DNA of 64,000 bases from positions 1,297,587 to 1,361,586 of the forward strand of contig OX421505.1 of the NCBI GenBank assembly GCA_949126835.1. The letters run 5' to 3'. The stretch is from Anisus vortex (Eukaryota; Mollusca; Gastropoda; Planorbidae). Shown here one piece after another: positions 57,945 to 64,000 of the stretch. The stretch's first letter is position 1; each line of letters starts with the position of its first letter. The position numbers and the translations under genes were made by a program. Under the pieces are notes generated by a model. That model was given only the letters and a program-made list of their open reading frames with translations. It made no database searches and was not told the origin of the DNA.

Positions 57945-59828
57945 GTTAAAGAATGTACTAGAGAGGAAATAGAAACATGGGAATTTAATAATAATCAAGC
58001 ACATTGTAATGTGATTAATGAATGTAAAGCAAGCAATACTGAAGAAAGTCAGACAATGGTGAATAATGAAAAAGACACATCAGTTGATAGTGAATCATTA
58101 CTGAATGAAAACTTTAATTTGGAAATATTCAAAAAGGAACAAAGAGAGGATACTACATTGGATAGATTATTCAAATCTACAGAGAAAGGAACTACTAATA
58201 AAAATAGTGTATGCAAAGTGAAAAATGACACACAATTATTAGTCAGAGAGATACTCATAAATGACAGACAAGTGGAGCAAATAGTTGTACCATATAAATA
58301 TAGAACAGAAATAATGACTAATGCTCATTCCATACCATTGGCTGGTCATATGGGAGTTGGTAAAACAAAAAACAGAATAATACAACATTACTTTTGGCCT
58401 AAAATGTCAAAAGATGTGAAAAGATTTGTTAAACAATGCAAAGTGTGTCAGATGAAAGGATCTGGAAGTAACTTTACCAAGGCACCGATACAAAAAGGAG
58501 TGACTGCAACTAGACCATTTCAGAAGGTAGCCATAGATATCATTGGTTTGATGCCTATTATGTCTAACAGAGGACATAGATATATTCTTACATTGATTGA
58601 TATATGTTCTAGGTATGCAGAGGCAGTACCATTAAAGAAAATTGAATCTACAGATATAGTGCAAGCATTATATTTAATATTTACTAGAATTGGATTTCCT
58701 GAAGAGATAATATCAGATAGAGGAACTCAATTTACATCAAAATTGACTAAAGAATTCATGGAAACATTTGGAATAAAGCAGAAATTTACAACACCTTATC
58801 ATCCTCAATGTAATGGAATGTGTGAGAGATTTAACAAAACTCTGAAGGAAATGTTGTCAAAAGTTAGTAATGAGGATCCAAAGAATTGGGATTTAGCAAT
58901 TCCATCAATTTTATTTGCATATAGAGAAACTACTCATGATAGTACAGGTTTTTCACCATTTGAATTGATATATGGAAATAATCCAAGAAATCCACTTAGT
59001 ATTCTCAAAGAACCATTGGTAGGTACTGGTGAAAACAGGGAAATGACTAATTATGAGTTAGTTACAAATAAGAAACAACAATTAGAAATTGCTTTGGAAG
59101 AGGCTAGAAATAATAAGGAAAAGAATATAAATAGAGTAAATCAGGATAGGAAACTAAGAACCTTGGAACCAGGAGATAAAGCTTTGCTAAAATTAAAAAA
59201 TCAAAATAACAAACTATTTACTGAATGGCTAGGGCCATATGATGTGGTTAGAAAGGTCACAAATGTGGATTATGAGATAAGAATAAAAGATCAACTTAAA
59301 GTTTTTCATATTAATAATTTAAAAAAGTATAATGATCAATCAGTAGAAAGCCATATATGCTGTAGTATAATATCAGAAGAAATTAAAGAGGATATTGAAG
59401 AAATAGCAACAGTGAATACACAGGGTCAGCAAACATATAAAGATGTGAATTTAGAGAAATTGACACATGAACAGGCATATGAGATGGCAAAAATAATACA
59501 CAGGCATAAGGGTATATTTTCTGATTTGCCTGGTAAGACCAATGTCATACAACATGACATTATTGTAACAGATGATAAGCCGGTGAGGCTAAAACCATAC
59601 ACAATCCCTATTCATTTGAGGGATAACTTGCAAAAAGAGATAGATGAGCTTTTGAGTATGGGGTTGATAGAGCCATCCAATTCAGCATATGCATCTCCAA
59701 TAGTATTAGTTAAGAAAAAAGATAAAACTATAAGGTTGTGTGTGGACTATAGGAAGCTGAATAATGTTACTCTTTTTGACCCATATCCTATAAACAATGC
59801 TGAAGATATTTGGGGCTCAGCTATCTAA
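57945..59828 (+). pseudogene. Integrase followed by start of reverse transcriptase
   Basis: The frame is in phase with Gag-protease across the TGA at 57942; the first ATG is near 58011. The integrase HHCC finger (HSIPLAGHMGVGK, CKVCQ) is at about 58320-58455. The catalytic core has Asp at 58536 (VAIDIIG), Asp at 58716 (SDRGTQFTS) and Glu at 58824 (CERFNKTLKE), a D,D-35-E pattern. The GPY/F module (EWLGPYDVV) lies near 59223-59250. RT then begins in the same frame (GLIEPSNSAYASPIVLVKKK, RLCVDYRKLN). The frame breaks at about 59805-59825, in mid RT. Confidence 0.88.
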
Positions 59829-60486
59829 TGCAACTATTTTTTCTAAATTGGATATGGCTAAAGGGTACTATCAAGTAGGTTTAACTGATAGAGCTAAACC
59901 ATTTACAAGTTTTGTTACTCCATTGGGGTTATATCAATGGAAGGTGATGAGTTTTGGATTGGTGAATGCTCCTGCAACTTTTAATAGGATGATGGGTATG
60001 ATTTTAGGACATAGGAGGGATACTATATTTTATTTGGATGACATATGTGTTTTCAATGATACTTGGGAAAATCATTTAAAAAGTCTTAATGATATCTTTG
60101 AAATTATAGAAAAACATAATTTGACAATTAAACCTAACAAATTAGAAATAGGCATGAAAGAAATTACTTTTTTGGGACACAAGATATCCAATAACACCAT
60201 TAAGCCATTGGAGGAGAATATTACTAAAATCCTTAAAATTGACATTCCAAGAAATAAAAAAGAAGTGAGGAGTCTTCTAGGTGTATGTAATTTTTATAGG
60301 AAATTTATTCCTAATTTTTCAGAGATGGTAGCTCCGTTGACTGAACTTATTAAAAAGAAAAGCCCAATTAAAATAATTTGGTCTCAGGAGTGTGAAATGG
60401 CATTAAATAGGATAAAGGTTGCTTTTTCTGGACAACCTATATTAAGACTACCAGACATTAAAAAAAAGATTTGTGGTTTTGACTGA
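59797..60486 (+). pseudogene. Reverse transcriptase palm (frame-shifted continuation)
   Basis: Contains FSKLDMAKGYYQVGL, SFGLVNAPATFNRMMG and the catalytic YLDD box (Asp codons at 60037 and 60040), then FLGHKI and the connection segment LLGVCNFYRKFIPNFSE. It is one frame over from the preceding part; a small indel near 59805-59825 explains this. The ATG at 59797 is a chance codon, not a true start. A second shift in an A8 run near 60465 separates it from RNase H. Confidence 0.88.
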
Positions 60487-60838
60487 TGCAAGTTTGGTTG
60501 GTTTGGGAGGAATTTTGGGACAATATCATGACAATGTCTTACACCCGATTCAGTATATTAGCAGGAAATTAAGTGAGGCTGAGGTTAGGTATGCAACAGT
60601 AGAACGGGAAGCTCTTGGTGTGGTTTTGTGTATTACTAAATTGGCAAGGTACTTGATGGGTAAAAAGTTTGTTCTTATGACTGACCATAAGCCTTTGTCC
60701 TTTATAAATCAGAACAAGCTAAACAATAGTAGGATAGCAAGATGGTCACTTATCCTGCAGGCATACAGTTTTACAGTGGAAAATATACTTGGGGTTGATA
60801 ATATATTGGCTGATTTGTTGTCTAGATGTGGTGTGTAA
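60473..60838 (+). pseudogene. RNase H domain (frame-shifted continuation)
   Basis: Begins VLTDASLVGLGGILGQ (first catalytic Asp codon 60485), then YATVEREALGVVLCI, MTDHKPLSF and the terminal NILADLLSRC before the stop. This is the complete Ty3/gypsy-type RNase H end and marks the C terminus of pol; no integrase follows it. 60839-61938 is non-coding 3' sequence. Confidence 0.87.
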
Positions 60839-61119
60839 GGTGTGCTGTTTGATACGTAAGCACCAGTTGGAACGCGGTTAAAATTATTTTTCATGTAAAT
60901 ATAAAGTATAGATACGGTGTTAATGAAATATTGATTTTTTCCAAAGGTTCTGGACGAGAAATGGTTCTACAACTGAAACACGGTGATTCAAGCACAACGT
61001 ACCATTTGTAAGTGAGAGATGCTCTATCACGTCCTCACATTATCGTGAACGGTTTTTATGGACACCATATCAGGCGCAAACATGAAGACATCATATGAAG
61101 AGTACATTTGTGGTGTTGA

Positions 61120-61290
61120 CATGGAATCGAGGTCATGTCATCGCTATATCAAGGTATATTGACATTATCAACATGGAATCGAGCTCATGTCATCGCTATA
61201 TCAAGGTATATTGACATTATCAACATGGAATCGAGATCATGTCATCGCTATATCAAGGTATATTGACATTATCAACATAGAATCGAGGTC
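61120..61290. repeat. 52-bp tandem triplication in the retrotransposon 3' region
   Basis: Three copies of CATGGAATCGAG, then TCATGTCATCGCTATATCAA and GGTATATTGACATTATCAA; a partial fourth copy follows. Confidence 0.9.
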
Positions 61291-61938
61291 AACGCGGAAT
61301 GAAGGTCATGTCATCAACATATGGAGGAATCAACGAATCAACATGGTACACTATTTTGGGTTTATGACTAATGTCAACATTATATTGCTTATAGACAGAC
61401 AGCTTGTGGAAGTATTCAATGGTAAATTCTAGAGATGTGTCTGTGAACAATGCATTGTAATTATTGTTGTGACATTATGGGAACTATTTTATCAAGGTGT
61501 TGAAACTCTACAGGATGGATAATCTACAAAGGACCTATGAAATATTCAATGAATGTATTGTTGGACGTTCAGAAGAGGAAGGTTGCAATGATATTACATG
61601 GACCAGTATAAACTGTTGTGTTCGGATTTGATATTTATAATGTTGGTTTGTGTATTTCATGGATACAGGACAGGATATACTTTGAAACATTATGGACATA
61701 GATATTAGTGAAAGTTATTGGTTAATATATTAATATATTAATGAAATCGTTGGTTTTGTTAAAGGTTATTTGTGTTGCATAAATTATTTTAATATGCATG
61801 ATAATTATGATTATTTATATAATTATATGATTAAAGACAGGGGATTAAGGATATATATATTTTATCAAAGTATTTGACGGAGATAAGGATTTTATTTTAA
61901 GAAATTTGTATGACGAATTTAAAGGGTCGATGGGGGAA

Positions 61939-62300
61939 TGTGAGGATTTAAAATATATATAGTTTTTTAGTGGGACATAATTTGTATAATCTCTAACCCG
62001 GTGTTAATGTATGGAATAAATGAGTGACGTTTTACGATAGAAACAATGACGTAGGAGTTAGATGGAACGTAGCGTAGATTTGGAGATAAAGACAGACGAC
62101 CTAAGAATTTGGTAGTGGAAAGACGTGTTTAGACTAGGCTATATAAACTGTGGTGTATTTGAATTCATCTTGTACATAAATTGCATTAAATATTGAGTTC
62201 TCATTTTTACTACAAGCCGGCAGTTTGTTCATTGATTATTATTATATAATGTGATCTCCCTGAGAGTTGTATACATAGTAATTACAAAATAACGGTCACA
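61939..62300 (+). repeat. LTR (362 bp), shared between tandem units
   Basis: Preceded by the purine tract of unit 1 and followed by the primer-binding site (62306-62319) of unit 2, so one LTR serves both units. Confidence 0.92.
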
Positions 62301-64000
62301 TTATTTGGCGCCCAACGTGAATTCGGAAGCTCAAGGTGAATTCGGAAGCCCAATGTGGAATATTGAAAAATCAACGGAGAATGTTGAAGGAGAATCAAGG
62401 TGAATATTATTGAAAATCAATTGGAAAGAAAGCCTACAATATATTGTGAAGCACAGCTTAAAGAATACCGCAAATGAACGTTTCGTACGACTAAAAGAAG
62501 ACTAAAATTCAATGTGAAGAAATATCGCCGAGAAAGAAAATTTGACGGTTTAACAGTATAGCCTAGCACGTTCTTGGAACTAAGCGCTACCAGTACATAA
62601 CGGTGTACATAAAGATAGAAACGGAAGTTTATGTATGTTACCAAGCAAGTCGGTTAAAAAAACCACTAGAAAATTGGAAGTTGAAAGGCGTCTCGGATAC
62701 ATTTTAAAAGTATCGAAAGTGGTAACAGTTATTGAAACAATAGTAAAGCTGTGTTTAATAGGACAAGCTAAGTTTGTCAAGTGAAGAGAGTAAAAGAGAA
62801 TCTCCGTACAACTAGTGAATGGTTCGAGAAAAGAAGAATACTTCAGAATAGTCACAGAACTAGAAGTCAGTTCAGTACAGTAGCAGAAGTCAAGTGAAAT
62901 CGGAAGTAAAAAGAAACTTCAACAAAGTGAAAGGATTGTAATTCTTATGAATTAACGAACACACGAAGACTTTGGGCTGAAATAACCTGTGTGGTGGAGA
63001 ATCGTTTCGAATTTGGAACCTTGGATTCGGAGACGGAAGGAAAAGGAACGCGTTTTTTAAGATAAGTAAACTGGTGTATACGTTATGTTGTAGTATAGTA
63101 TATGCCTAGATTTTTATTGTGAAATCACTGGCATGTATTAGTTTCTTTTAGGAATTTTGTGTATACACTTATTGAAAAGCCCCTGTAAGTCAGGTTAGTT
63201 GAAAAAGACTTTTCATAAGTGTATATTACATAATATATGTTAGATTGTATAGTCTTGTATGCACAGTGTTATCATATTGTTTATATGTGACTTGTTCCCA
63301 CAAAAGGTGACATAAGTGGTTTTTTCAACATTTTAAGTTATATATATCGTTTGAAAGGGCATTGAATAAGCTTTATTTTAATACCAAACTTATTATTATA
63401 CGTCAATATTTCATTTTTCTATTACACTTTCTATCACTTAGAACTAGTCAGACAAAAAACTAGAGTTTTGAGAAAATGCGTTTTAAAGTTTATGTATTTG
63501 AAAATGTCTAAACTCCGTAGCAACCAGAGTCGTAATAACTATATTTACATACCATTGGAAAGGGCATTCAATTATCCTTTTCGTGGTATATACGATAATA
63601 TTTTATAATAAAACTGAACAAAATATTCACATCTCGCAAAGAATTTAGCAGTGAAGCTATGCGTGTCTCCATGTTGTGAACTTTTCATAATCTCGAAAAC
63701 GGAAAGACTAATCGTTAACTCTTTGTATTCCATTAGCCAATCAGCAAATTTGTATTGGAAAAATATGGTAGCGTAACCAATGATCATTTTATAAACGAAT
63801 TTTCATTGGATAGAAAGAAAGGAATTGTTTATCCCAAACTTCAGGCTTAAATATTTTCTGATTCGTTTCTATAAATAAATAGTGATCACACGGAAATTTC
63901 CGAGAATCTGCCCTTTTCAATGATATATAATGTTATGGGGTTCTGTCAAGGTTAAGGTAGAAAACGATAGGTTAAATAATGTCGAATTTTAGTGACCTTA
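61939..64000 (+). mobile_element. Second retrotransposon unit, truncated by the window end
   Basis: From the shared LTR the leader repeats 54403-56102 nearly base for base (sample differences ACAGTTATT against ACAGATATT, TGACTTG against TGACCCG), including the primer-binding site and the start of the nested MITE at 63286. The coding part lies outside the window. Confidence 0.9.

Larger units (their letters stand above)
54040..62300 (+). mobile_element. Ty3/gypsy-type LTR retrotransposon with INT-before-RT order (first unit of a tandem pair)
   Basis: LTRs at 54040-54402 and 61939-62300 start TGTGAGGATTT and end GGTCACA. A primer-binding site (TGGCGCCCAACGTG, 54408-54421) and a purine tract (GATGGGGGAA, 61929-61938) are correctly placed. 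Internal order: long leader with an embedded MITE, Gag, two zinc knuckles, protease, integrase, RT, RNase H. Three nonsense codons and two frameshifts break the pol frame. After the right LTR the sequence repeats the leader, so a second unit follows directly. Confidence 0.92.

Overview
This is an AT-rich, repeat-dominated stretch of an animal nuclear genome. The best explanation is a mollusc, probably a heterobranch gastropod. The main reason is a split gene for a secreted ADP-ribosyl cyclase of the CD38/Aplysia-cyclase family (seven coding exons, 22022-32381, + strand). The transposon mix (hAT elements, tRNA-derived SINEs, LINE tails, Ty3/gypsy elements with integrase ahead of reverse transcriptase) fits a mollusc but does not prove one. 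There are no bacterial-type operons and no viral genomes apart from LTR retrotransposons.

Layout. 1-13.7 kb: satellites. A 30-bp array lies at 1368-2669, a 28-bp array at about 5124-8725, and a decayed relative of the 30-bp array at 12455-12800. LINE tails sit at 4232-4660 and 11343-11545. 13.9-21.9 kb: nested dispersed repeats, including a hAT element with a BED-like finger (15995-16770), a 206-bp hAT MITE (20712-20917), SINEs, and a broken TTF/ZMYM-type hAT-like gene on the minus strand (21050-21897). 22.0-32.4 kb: the ADP-ribosyl cyclase gene. Its introns hold a satellite made largely of TGACTCA (AP-1-type) words, two SINEs in opposite orientation, hAT MITEs, a perfect 20-bp tandem repeat and a 31-bp array. 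The coding frame is consistent across all six introns and the expected catalytic residues are present, but codon 236 is TGA and one disulfide pair is missing.

32.7-33.5 kb: a 695-bp hAT MITE. 33738-40634: a complete, young Ty3/gypsy-type element on the minus strand with two 1033-bp LTRs and a TTCT target duplication. Its 1219-codon Gag-protease-integrase frame is intact, but nearly all of reverse transcriptase and RNase H is deleted. 40.6-53.7 kb: MITE fragments, a (CAT)n microsatellite, LINE tails, a broken hAT transposase gene (44975-46380) cut off by a 3.4-kb 39-bp satellite (46376-49797), and a 22-bp array. 53714-54039: a minisatellite made from a piece of LINE reverse-transcriptase code.

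54040-64000: a second, different Ty3/gypsy family, also with integrase before reverse transcriptase, arranged LTR-internal-LTR-internal. The second unit runs off the window.

The only plausible host gene is the cyclase; everything else supported here is mobile or satellite DNA. The most interesting points are: the two INT-before-RT retrotransposon families (Gmr1-like order) with SCAN-like capsid regions; the recently mobilised element that lacks reverse transcriptase; the tandem LTR unit; the cyclase internal stop and disulfide loss; and the intronic AP-1-site satellite.
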